From contig JBMNMU010000001.1 of NCBI GenBank assembly GCA_050953505.1, forward strand, positions 1,302,001-1,366,000: 64,000 bases of DNA, read 5' to 3'. Under the pieces are notes generated by a model, which was not told the origin of the DNA, made no database searches, and saw only the letters and a list, made by a program, of their open reading frames with translations. This stretch comes from JBMNMU01 sp050953505. Lineage in GTDB: Bacteria; Bacillota; Clostridia; Peptostreptococcales; Anaerovoracaceae. The stretch's first letter is position 1, and every line of letters begins with the position of its first letter. Positions 26,328 to 34,288 of this stretch are shown in pieces. The position numbers and the translations under genes were made by a program.

Positions 26328-27923
26328 ATGTCGAAGTACACGCAAAAGGAATTTGGCGGCTTGTACGAACTTACAGATGCCGCACGTGCAGAATTGACTA
26401 GTTCTAAATACTACAATGAAGACTTAGTACCCACTTCTGTATCGCAAAGAACCTGGACTACATACAATATCACAGCCCTCTGGGTTGGTATGTGTATCTG
26501 TATTCCGGCTCTATCTCTTGCTTCCGCAGCCATCAGTCTTGGCCTATCTCCATGGCTTGCAGTTATTAACGTTGTAATCGGAAACCTTATCATTTTAATT
26601 CCTATGCAGCTTAACTCTCACGCAGGCACAAAATACGGTATTCCTTTCCCTGTATTTGCTAGGTTAACATTTGGAGCTGCAGGTGCTCACGTTCCGTCAG
26701 TCATGAGAGGCCTCGTAGCCTGTGGCTGGGTAGCAGTACAGTCTTGGGTCGGCGGCGGTGCTATCGCTGCAATACTCGGAACAGGATTTGGCTTTTTTAG
26801 AGACACCAGCATAACAATCGGTTTACCAGGTAACGATGCCGTTGTCGTAGGACAGCTAATTGGCTTTTTCGTATTTATGATTTTTGTGGCATGGGTTGCG
26901 TATAACGGCTTTGAAAACATCAAATGGGTCCAAAACATTGGTTCGCCAATACTAGTAATTGTTATTTTGGCATTACTTGCTTGGTCTGTTTCAATAGTTA
27001 CTAGCTCCGGATATGGCATTGGGGAAGTTATGCAACAAGGCAATGACTGGGGCTTACTTGAAGCCAATGGGGGTATTGTATATGTCTTTATGGCCTGTAT
27101 AACCGGAAATATTGCTTTCTGGGCTACAATGGCATTAAACATTCCAGACTTCTCAAGATATGCAAAATCCCAGAAGGTTCAGTTCAGAGGCCAGCTCTAT
27201 GGCGTACCTATTCCAATGTTTGCTATGGCTTTTGTAGGTGCTTATTTTGCCCAGGCAACCAAGCTCACCATGGGCGAAGCTATGTTTGATCCTACTAATG
27301 TGTTCTACTATGTTGATAATAAACTTGTAATAATATTTACCGCAATAGGTGTTGTTATAGCCACTCTTACAACAACCGTAGCGGCCAATGTAGTTGCGCC
27401 AGCTAACGGATTCAGTAACTTAAGTCCACAAAGAATTTCCTATAGAAAAGGGGTTATCATTGCCTGTATAATAGCTACATTCGTATTCCAGCCTTGGTGG
27501 ATTTACGGTTCAGGTGCTGCTTATATCTTCACCTGGATGAATAACTATGGAATGATATTAGCTCCTATTGCTGCCATATTCGTTGCTGACTACTACATCT
27601 GTAAAGAAAGAAGGATCGATGTAGCTGCATTGTATGCTGGCCAGAACGGAAGATACTGGTACTCTAGTGGTATTAACTGGGCCGCTATCATTGCATGGAT
27701 TGCTGCGTTCATTCTGCCTCTACTTGGAAATACAGTATGGCTATATGATGGTGGCGATCTTACAATCATGGATCACATCTCTGCCAATGGCTATATCTTC
27801 TCATTTGTTGTAGGCATGGTCGTCTACATTCTCCTAATGAAATTACCTAGCTTTGCGAAAGATTCTTATCTAGCAGCAGAAGACGAGTTAGCCTTAACAG
27901 AACGTGAAAATGCTAATGCTTAA
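26328..27923 (+). CDS. NCS1-family nucleobase or hydantoin:cation symporter
   Basis: A 531-aa membrane protein with about 12 hydrophobic segments and the NCS1 features TWTTYNITALWVGM (near 42-55) and an early NSHAGTKYGIPFPV segment (about 95-110). NCS1 carriers import uracil, thymine, cytosine, allantoin or hydantoins with Na+ or H+. The gene is followed by a dihydropyrimidinase, so a cyclic-ureide substrate such as uracil, dihydropyrimidine, hydantoin or allantoin is most likely; the exact one is open. GGAGGTG precedes the ATG. Confidence 0.9.
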   Translation: MSKYTQKEFGGLYELTDAARAELTSSKYYNEDLVPTSVSQRTWTTYNITALWVGMCICIPALSLASAAISLGLSPWLAVINVVIGNLIILIPMQLNSHAGTKYGIPFPVFARLTFGAAGAHVPSVMRGLVACGWVAVQSWVGGGAIAAILGTGFGFFRDTSITIGLPGNDAVVVGQLIGFFVFMIFVAWVAYNGFENIKWVQNIGSPILVIVILALLAWSVSIVTSSGYGIGEVMQQGNDWGLLEANGGIVYVFMACITGNIAFWATMALNIPDFSRYAKSQKVQFRGQLYGVPIPMFAMAFVGAYFAQATKLTMGEAMFDPTNVFYYVDNKLVIIFTAIGVVIATLTTTVAANVVAPANGFSNLSPQRISYRKGVIIACIIATFVFQPWWIYGSGAAYIFTWMNNYGMILAPIAAIFVADYYICKERRIDVAALYAGQNGRYWYSSGINWAAIIAWIAAFILPLLGNTVWLYDGGDLTIMDHISANGYIFSFVVGMVVYILLMKLPSFAKDSYLAAEDELALTERENANA

Positions 27924-27943
27924 AACTTCTATCGTATGACAAC

Positions 27944-27970
27944 AGGAGCCTTTGCGACCCAGGGGCTCCT
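27944..27970 (+). promoter_or_regulatory. Small intercistronic hairpin between the NCS1 gene and the dihydropyrimidinase gene
   Basis: AGGAGCC (27944-27950) pairs with GGCTCCT (27964-27970) around a 13-base loop, with no T-run. It may tune the relative level of the two genes. Confidence 0.4.
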
Positions 27971-28007
27971 CATTAATCCTAGCATAATAATATAGGAGGT
28001 GTTAATA

Positions 28008-29411
28008 TTGGATTTATTAATTAAAAACGGCACAATTGTAACTGCCGAGTCAACCTTTAAAGCAGACATTGGTGTAAAAAAGGAAAAAATTGTAGCTATC
28101 GGATTAAACCTAGAGCCCTCCCATGGTACTGAGGTCGTAGACGCAGAAGGTAAATTGGTTCTGCCCGGAGCTATAGATGGACATACACACCTAGCCATGC
28201 CATTTGGTGGAACCATCTCCACAGATGATTATTTTGCAGGCACAAAATCTGCTGCTTGTGGAGGTACTACCACAGTATTTGATTTTATCCTTCAAGGACA
28301 AGGCGAAATGATGGCTGATGCTATAAAACGAAGAGATGCCATTGCTGCGCCTGATGTAGCAGTTGATTATTCTTTCCATATCGGTGTTTGTGATGTTACC
28401 AAACCTGAATTACTGGATTCCATGGAAGATGCAGTGAATCTAGGTATTCCTTCATTCAAAGTATTCATGGTATATGATTTCGGTGTTGATGATGGCTCTT
28501 TTTATCAGGTATTGCAAAAGGCATCTAAAATTGGTGCTTTAGTAGGCGTTCATGCAGAGAACAGAGATGTAAACAATGTTTTAATCAAACAGTATTTGGC
28601 AGAAGGCAAAACAGATGCTTGGTGGCATTATATGTCGAAAAATGAAGATGTGGAAGGCGAAGCCTGCGTAAGAGCCATTAATCTTGCTAAAATGGCAGGA
28701 ACCTCCCTGTATATTGTTCATCTGGCTAATAAGCAAGGAATGGATGCAGTAACCCTTGCTAGAGACGAGGGATACCCCATCTTTGCAGAAACTTGTCCTC
28801 AGTATCTTCATTTTACCAATGAAGTCTACAAGAGAGAGCGAGCCAGAGACTTCGTTTGTTCACCGCCTATTAAGGGGCAGGAATCTCAGGATGCACTCTG
28901 GGCAGGTATTATTAGAGGGGATATTTCCACTATTGCAACAGACCATTGCCCATTTACTCAGGCAGAAAAGGACTGGGGAATTACAAAAAGTGACGGAAGC
29001 CCCGGTAATTTCACAACAATACCAAATGGCTGTGCCGGAATTGAAAACATGTATCCTTATATATTATCTGAAGCTAATAAGGGTAGAATCACCTTTAACA
29101 AAGCCGTGGAAATATCTGCGACGAACCCTGCAAAGCTATTTGGCCTAGACCATCTGAAAGGTGCATTAAGGGTTGGTCTAGATGCAGATATAGTGATTTA
29201 CGATCCTGAAAAAAATGTAACTATAAAAAATGAAGATATGCATGGAGATACGGATCATACCATTTGGGAAGGCGTTCAAGTAAAAGGGTATCCAGTAGCT
29301 ACATATAGCAGAGGGAATCTAGTATATAAAGACGGGGAATTCCTAGGCCAAAGAGGCGCAGGAAAGCTTGTTCGATGTAATCCAATAAATTTAACTGGCC
29401 CAGAATTATAA
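28008..29411 (+). CDS. hydA: Dihydropyrimidinase / D-hydantoinase
   Basis: A 467-aa cyclic amidohydrolase. It shows the binuclear-metal site of the family: GHTHL (His-x-His, about 56-60), the carboxylated Lys in SFKVFM (about 148), His in VHAEN and VHLAN, and Asp in ATDHCPF. It opens dihydrouracil, dihydrothymine or 5-substituted hydantoins to N-carbamoyl amino acids. The start is a TTG at 28008, 8 bases after AGGAGG; a GTG at 27999 overlaps the binding site. It pairs with the NCS1 importer. No beta-ureidopropionase or dihydropyrimidine dehydrogenase lies next to it. Confidence 0.92.
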   Translation: MDLLIKNGTIVTAESTFKADIGVKKEKIVAIGLNLEPSHGTEVVDAEGKLVLPGAIDGHTHLAMPFGGTISTDDYFAGTKSAACGGTTTVFDFILQGQGEMMADAIKRRDAIAAPDVAVDYSFHIGVCDVTKPELLDSMEDAVNLGIPSFKVFMVYDFGVDDGSFYQVLQKASKIGALVGVHAENRDVNNVLIKQYLAEGKTDAWWHYMSKNEDVEGEACVRAINLAKMAGTSLYIVHLANKQGMDAVTLARDEGYPIFAETCPQYLHFTNEVYKRERARDFVCSPPIKGQESQDALWAGIIRGDISTIATDHCPFTQAEKDWGITKSDGSPGNFTTIPNGCAGIENMYPYILSEANKGRITFNKAVEISATNPAKLFGLDHLKGALRVGLDADIVIYDPEKNVTIKNEDMHGDTDHTIWEGVQVKGYPVATYSRGNLVYKDGEFLGQRGAGKLVRCNPINLTGPEL

Positions 29412-29431
29412 TAGATCTCCTTAAATTCATA

Positions 29432-29486
29432 GAAAAGGGAGAGTGTTTTAAGCAGCCGTATTGCATTGAAAACACTCTCCCTTTTC
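29432..29486. terminator. Strong bidirectional terminator
   Basis: An 18-bp perfect stem (29432-29449 with 29469-29486) with a 19-base loop. It lies between the convergent dihydropyrimidinase and helicase genes and has a CTTTTCTTTATTTC tail on the plus strand. Confidence 0.85.
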
Positions 29487-29487
29487 T

Positions 29488-31161
29488 TTATTTCTTCTTT
29501 CGATAATTCCCTGAACGGTTATCGCTTCTTTTCTTAAAGCCTTCCGAACGTCTTCTTCCCTTTGGCCTTTGTCTTTTACTTGCTTTTTCAACCGAAACAG
29601 CTCTACCCCTATGGGTGAAGCCTCTCATGGAATCCATCACTTCATCGGCATATTCAGCAGGCACTTCTACAAAGGTGAATTGCTTATGGATATCAATGGC
29701 TCCAATAAGCTTTCCCGAAAGGGAGGTTTTAGAGGCGATGCCTTGCACAATGTTTTTAGGCTGTATGTTATCCATGGAACCCACATTCATAAAGAGTCGT
29801 ACCATACCTTCTTTTCGGTATATAGTGCTGTCATCGTCCAAATCCGAAAGTTCATAGCTTCTATCCAGCTCATCAAAGGCCAACTTAAATAATACAGATG
29901 CCACATCCAGGGTTGTCGCATCGTCAGCTTCTGACAAGATTCTTTCAATGGTTATATCATATTTCGAGTGACCACCTTCACTTAACTGCTTAAGAACTTG
30001 ATTTACAGCAGCCTCAAGCTTCACCTCTTCCACATCTGCAATGGTTGGCGGTTTCATAGGAAGAATTTCAGACTTTGTATAACGCTGGATATCTCTAAGC
30101 TTGTAAATGTCTCTGCCAAAGACAAAAGAATAAGATACGCCTTTTTTGCCAGCCCTGCCTGTTCTTCCGATTCGATGCACGTAATACTCTTCATCTGTTG
30201 GGATATCATAGTTAAATACAGCTTCAACATTATCCACATCGATTCCTCTCGCAGCTACATCTGTAGCAACAAGAATGTCGATGTTTCCTTTTCGAAACTT
30301 ATTCATAACCCTGTCACGTTCAGACTGCTTCATGTCTCCATGAAGGGCTTCAGCAGAATAACCTCTTGCCTGTAAGGCGCCGGTAACCTCATCTACTTTT
30401 CTTTTTGTGTTACAAAAAACTACGCCCAGGTTTACATTCTTTGCATCGATAAGTCTGCTTAATAGTTCAAGCTTAGAAGATTCTCGAACCTCTAGATAGT
30501 ATTGCTCAATACTAGGTATTGTAAGCTCCTTGCGCACAGTGACAATCTGCTCTGGATTATTCTGATACAGCCTCGCAATTTCTTTAATTTCTTTTGATAG
30601 CGTAGCAGAAAACAGCAGAGTCTGTCTCTCTTTTGGAAGTCCCTCCAAAATAGTATCAATATCTTCACGAAATCCCATATTCAGCATTTCATCAGCCTCA
30701 TCTAGGATAAGCATTTTAAGACTATTAAGCTTCAAGGTACGCCTACGCATATGGTCCATCACTCGGCCTGGTGTACCAATAATAATCTGAGGCTTCTTTT
30801 TCAACGCCATAATCTGCCTGTCTATGGATTGTCCTCCATAGATTGGCAATATTCTTACACCTTCTTTATATTTGCAGACGTTTTTTATTTCCTCAGCCAC
30901 CTGTATAGCCAGTTCCCTTGTAGGGCACAGAGCTAACACCTGAATTCCTATGGCATTGATGTCAATCATTTCCACTGCAGGTATGCCAAAGGCACAGGTT
31001 TTTCCCGTTCCCGTCTGAGCTTGTCCTAATAGGTCCCTCCCTGTTAAGATATGTGGGATTGCTTTAGATTGTATGGGAGTTGCTTCTTCGAATCCCATAT
31101 CACCAAGCCCTCTTAACACCTCATCAGATAGATTTAACTCACTAAAATTTAAATTTTCCAT
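29488..31161 (-). CDS. DEAD-box RNA helicase (DeaD/CshA type)
   Basis: A 557-aa ATP-dependent RNA helicase. The Q motif is near 20, AQTGTGKT near 48, the DEAD box in LDEADEMLNMG near 155, SAT near 186 and HRIGRTGRAG near 330. A DbpA/CsdA-type RNA-binding domain spans about 455-530, and a basic Arg/Lys/Gly tail ends the protein. Such enzymes act in ribosome assembly, mRNA decay and cold adaptation. The DbpA-like domain suggests rRNA binding, though the tail resembles DeaD/CshA proteins. Confidence 0.94.
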   Translation of the reverse strand: MENLNFSELNLSDEVLRGLGDMGFEEATPIQSKAIPHILTGRDLLGQAQTGTGKTCAFGIPAVEMIDINAIGIQVLALCPTRELAIQVAEEIKNVCKYKEGVRILPIYGGQSIDRQIMALKKKPQIIIGTPGRVMDHMRRRTLKLNSLKMLILDEADEMLNMGFREDIDTILEGLPKERQTLLFSATLSKEIKEIARLYQNNPEQIVTVRKELTIPSIEQYYLEVRESSKLELLSRLIDAKNVNLGVVFCNTKRKVDEVTGALQARGYSAEALHGDMKQSERDRVMNKFRKGNIDILVATDVAARGIDVDNVEAVFNYDIPTDEEYYVHRIGRTGRAGKKGVSYSFVFGRDIYKLRDIQRYTKSEILPMKPPTIADVEEVKLEAAVNQVLKQLSEGGHSKYDITIERILSEADDATTLDVASVLFKLAFDELDRSYELSDLDDDSTIYRKEGMVRLFMNVGSMDNIQPKNIVQGIASKTSLSGKLIGAIDIHKQFTFVEVPAEYADEVMDSMRGFTHRGRAVSVEKASKRQRPKGRRRSEGFKKRSDNRSGNYRKKK

Positions 31162-31194
31162 TCATTTCCTTTCATTAGTCCTATTACACTAATT

Positions 31195-31665
31195 TTAATT
31201 GTTCTTTAACTCTCCAAGCACACCATAAACTGTATGGGTGCGATAGCCTAAAGCAGCAAGCCTTCTGCCGATCTTAGCCAGGTGTTTTTCATTCAGTTCC
31301 TGTTTGGAATTTGATTCCATACCCATTCTGTCTAATATCTTCATAGCCTGCCCCATAGCTAGGTCTTTTTCTCTTTCATATATTTCATGATTTTCAAAAA
31401 TAGCTTCCATTAATTCTGGTGAAATACCCTTTTCCTTCAGTCCATGTTTTAGCTTTATAGGGCCCCAGCCTTTTGCTATACCATAATTGATATAGATTTC
31501 GCCATATCTCTCATCATTGATATATCCAAACTCCTTTAAGAATCCAATAGTCTCTTCAATGTCCTCCTCTTGATATCCCTTGCTCTTTAGGTGATCTACA
31601 ACCTCTTTAGTTGACCGCTCCCTATATTGCAAATGCTTCAGTGCTATATCCCTTATTTTATCCAA
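31195..31665 (-). CDS. recX: Regulatory protein RecX
   Basis: A 156-aa, all-helical protein of the RecX family: three tandem three-helix repeats with RERSTKEVVDHLKSKG, INDERYGEIYINY and LKHGLKEKGIS. RecX modulates RecA filaments. recA is not nearby. It sits 5 bases after the DMT permease gene and upstream of the helicase. Confidence 0.88.
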   Translation of the reverse strand: MDKIRDIALKHLQYRERSTKEVVDHLKSKGYQEEDIEETIGFLKEFGYINDERYGEIYINYGIAKGWGPIKLKHGLKEKGISPELMEAIFENHEIYEREKDLAMGQAMKILDRMGMESNSKQELNEKHLAKIGRRLAALGYRTHTVYGVLGELKNN

Positions 31666-31670
31666 CTTTA

Positions 31671-32633
31671 TTATTCTCCCTCCTCAACAGCCTTTATACC
31701 CATAGAAGGTAAGTTGATACCGATTACCCCTGCTATGATTAAAGCTGTGCAGACAATATGATAAATCCGAAGGGGCTCCTGTAAGATTATCACCCCAGCA
31801 ACAATGGAAATCGCTGTGGACAGATTCCCAAACAAGGTGGCTTTTACTGCCTCCATGTTGGCCATCATGTAGCTCATTAGTTGGAGCGTCACCAATAAGC
31901 TTAGGACCCCGAGAAAAATAATAGATAAAACAAATTCCCAATGGATAAGTGGTTTAAAATATAAACCTAGGGTACCGTTTTTTAACCCCGTTATGATAGT
32001 TGTCCCGTTAAAGATTAAGAAGCCCCCTAAGCAAATGAAAAAGGCGATCTCGTATGGCCTGAATTGATTACGCACATAACGAAGCATTACATTGCTACTA
32101 GCCATAGCCACGCTAGATAGTAGCAATATAGCTAAACCTGTAAAATTTACGGTTATATCAGTAGCGCTTAAAATAAACATGACAATAACAGCACCTACAG
32201 ATATACACATGAAAATATTCTGCTTCCAGCTTGTCGTTTCGTTCATTAAAGCTTTTGCAAAAAACTTAGCAAATATGGGAACCATTGCAAAGATAATTCC
32301 ACTTTCAATGGATGTAGAAAATGCTAATCCTACAGTTTGGAGAGTCATAAAACCAACATATAGAATAATACTGATTACAATCAGTTTAAGGGACTTACCT
32401 TTCCAGTTAATCCTTTGTTTTCCAAGGAGTACGGGAATCAATGCAGCTATAAAGGCAGCATTATATCGATGGGTAAGGGTTTCCAGGGGTGTTACTACTG
32501 TGACACAAGTCTTTATACCTAGGAATGAAAACCCAACTATAATTGAAAACAATAAGGCGCTTCCATAGACCTTATATTTTTTATTTTCTTTCAAAGTTTG
32601 TGGTAGATTGCTTGTAGGTATGACTTTTTTCAT
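31671..32633 (-). CDS. DMT-family permease (EamA type)
   Basis: A 320-aa membrane protein with ten hydrophobic segments in two EamA repeats (about 23-165 and 175-310). These 10-helix transporters export or import metabolites such as amino acids or nucleotide sugars; the substrate cannot be read from sequence. It starts 2 bases after the phosphopantetheinyl transferase gene stops. Confidence 0.88.
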   Translation of the reverse strand: MKKVIPTSNLPQTLKENKKYKVYGSALLFSIIVGFSFLGIKTCVTVVTPLETLTHRYNAAFIAALIPVLLGKQRINWKGKSLKLIVISIILYVGFMTLQTVGLAFSTSIESGIIFAMVPIFAKFFAKALMNETTSWKQNIFMCISVGAVIVMFILSATDITVNFTGLAILLLSSVAMASSNVMLRYVRNQFRPYEIAFFICLGGFLIFNGTTIITGLKNGTLGLYFKPLIHWEFVLSIIFLGVLSLLVTLQLMSYMMANMEAVKATLFGNLSTAISIVAGVIILQEPLRIYHIVCTALIIAGVIGINLPSMGIKAVEEGE

Positions 32634-32635
32634 GA

Positions 32636-33394
32636 CTACTCCTTTACCTCAACCAAAATATCTTTCAGATCTACATACTTTTTAGATGTTAATGGTACGT
32701 CACGTAGTTCCTCAATCTTTTTCTTATTTTTTAGACAATATGCCATTTTAATATCAGTATCTAAAATTGTCGGAGAAGAATACATGTGTATAATATCTTC
32801 CTCTAGTCTATTTGCTCCTGCTTGGGCACTGGTAGTAATACGATCTAGTAGCCTCCCGTCCCCTACTACTGAAAAGCTTTTGAGCCCCAAGGACAAACCT
32901 TTGCCCTTAAACTTGATAAACGCTTCCTTCCGAACCCATATGTCAAAAAAGCCTTCTATTCCAGTACTGGCAACATAACTGATTTCCTCTGGTGTAAAAA
33001 AACGTTTGGCAATGGCCTCATATTGTAAGGTTTTTTTCCTTTTCAAGGGCTTATCATCATGATTTTTACCCCTCCAAAGATCCATGTCTTCGATATCCAA
33101 GCCTACATTCTCAAAAGCCATCAAACAAGCCCAGAACCGTCCTGAGTGACTAACTGAATAATGAATACTACCCTGCACAGCTCTATTATCTATCAAGCTT
33201 GGTTTTCCATATTGATCCCTTTTGATACCAATGGAGTCCATTTCTGCTCTGGTAAGACCTATTGATTTTACCTTGTTAAAATCCTTAAGAACCAGCTTCA
33301 CTAGAATATCGCTTAATTCTACGTTTTCATTATCCTTTTTAAAATCATCCAATAAAAGTTTATTTGTTTCCATGTTGCATATATAAAAAATCAT
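32636..33394 (-). CDS. 4'-phosphopantetheinyl transferase, Sfp type
   Basis: A 252-aa Sfp-type enzyme that moves phosphopantetheine from CoA to a carrier-protein serine. SVSHSGRFWAC, VGLDIEDMD (Mg2+-binding Asp and Glu) and FDIWVRKEAFIKFKGKGL are diagnostic. Sfp-type enzymes usually serve peptide synthetases or polyketide synthases, or replace AcpS. No such cluster is in the window, so its target is unknown. AAGGGA precedes the ATG. Confidence 0.9.
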   Translation of the reverse strand: MIFYICNMETNKLLLDDFKKDNENVELSDILVKLVLKDFNKVKSIGLTRAEMDSIGIKRDQYGKPSLIDNRAVQGSIHYSVSHSGRFWACLMAFENVGLDIEDMDLWRGKNHDDKPLKRKKTLQYEAIAKRFFTPEEISYVASTGIEGFFDIWVRKEAFIKFKGKGLSLGLKSFSVVGDGRLLDRITTSAQAGANRLEEDIIHMYSSPTILDTDIKMAYCLKNKKKIEELRDVPLTSKKYVDLKDILVEVKE

Positions 33395-33550
33395 ATTTTA
33401 AATCCCTTCATGGAAAATCCTCAGAGAAAGAAATATATCCCTAACCTTATTAGTATACATTGAAATCCAAAGTTTTGCAGTATAAATTTCAACTCTTGGT
33501 CAATTTATCAAAATTTTTCATACTGCTTTCACATTTTTTGTTCATAATAA

Positions 33551-33573
33551 AAGCCTATCTTAAAGACAGGCTT
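33551..33573 (-). terminator. Terminator of the TrpR-like regulator gene
   Basis: On the minus strand AAGCCTGTCTT pairs with AAGATAGGCTT with one G-T pair and almost no loop beyond the tip, followed by TTATTATG. It lies about 13 bases past the stop. Confidence 0.6.
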
Positions 33574-33585
33574 CATTCTAAATCC

Positions 33586-33879
33586 CTATTTTTTTATTCT
33601 TTCCAATATAGTTTTATATCCATCAGCACCGTAAATCAAACACTTATTAATCCTGCTAATGGTTGCCGTACTGGCTTTTGTTATTTCTTCAATTTCGCTG
33701 TATGTCTTATGCTCCGATAATAGCTTTGCAACCTGTAAACGCTGAGAAATTGCATGGAGCTCATTGACAGTGCAAATATCTTCAAAAAAACGATAGCAGT
33801 CTTCTTCCGTTTCTAGTGCTAAAATTGCTTCGAAGAATTCATCCAATTGAGGACTTTTAAATTTTGATTCATATCCCAT
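33586..33879 (-). CDS. YerC/YecD family TrpR-like protein
   Basis: A 97-aa helical DNA-binding protein of the TrpR/YerC/YecD group. A helix-turn-helix lies around residues 55-80 (TYSEIEEITKASTATISRI). Homologues are small putative repressors of unknown ligand in Firmicutes. It is monocistronic and divergent from the P-type ATPase gene, but that gene already has its own riboswitch. Confidence 0.85.
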   Translation of the reverse strand: MGYESKFKSPQLDEFFEAILALETEEDCYRFFEDICTVNELHAISQRLQVAKLLSEHKTYSEIEEITKASTATISRINKCLIYGADGYKTILERIKK

Positions 33880-34084
33880 ATAAGATTCCCTCTTTACAAT
33901 TATACTCTTGACACTTTATTACTTTAATGCCTTACAGTATATTTTAACATGAATTCATATTGTTGACAATAGCTATTTTTTCCATTAGAATAATCTGTAT
34001 ATCATTGTGTCCAAACAATAGCTATCTAACAGAGATATAAAAAGAAACATTTCCAAAATCTTGGATTTTGAGAAATCATACGCG

Positions 34085-34172
34085 TAAAAGGGAGTAGTTT
34101 TAAGTTTATGAGCCAACATCCTGATGAATCTTTTTCATCTGGTCATAAACCCGTTAGGTAACAAGACTTTTA
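34085..34172 (+). ncRNA. yybP-ykoY (manganese) riboswitch aptamer
   Basis: The 5' block GGGAGTAG follows TAAAAG (34085-34090), which pairs with CTTTTA (34167-34172) as P1. Inside are the CATC and GGTCATAAACCC blocks and the 3' block AAGACTTTTAG, all typical of the yybP-ykoY family. This family senses Mn2+ and often precedes P-type cation ATPases or TerC/MntP exporters. It lies just upstream of the P-type ATPase gene. The identification is from recalled consensus blocks, not a covariance search. Confidence 0.75.
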
Positions 34173-34221
34173 GCATAATTTTTGAGCATTTTGCAAATGT
34201 TATGTCTATAGGTCTTTTTTT
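34163..34221 (+). terminator. Expression-platform terminator of the manganese riboswitch
   Basis: AAGAC (34163-34167) plus CATAA (34174-34178) can pair with TTATG (34200-34204) and GTCTT (34212-34216), followed by a run of T. The 5' strand reuses P1 bases, so ligand-bound P1 would block the terminator: an ON switch. Confidence 0.6.
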
Positions 34222-34288
34222 ATTGAACTTATGGCATATTATATCAGAATTCTCAAAGAAAGTAATCACTACATACGGAGGGAAAAAC

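Noticed and set aside
34124..34288. 55-codon N-terminal extension of the P-type ATPase
   Set aside because: It overlaps the riboswitch and terminator; the ATG at 34289 has a correctly spaced GGAGGG and a normal family N-terminus.
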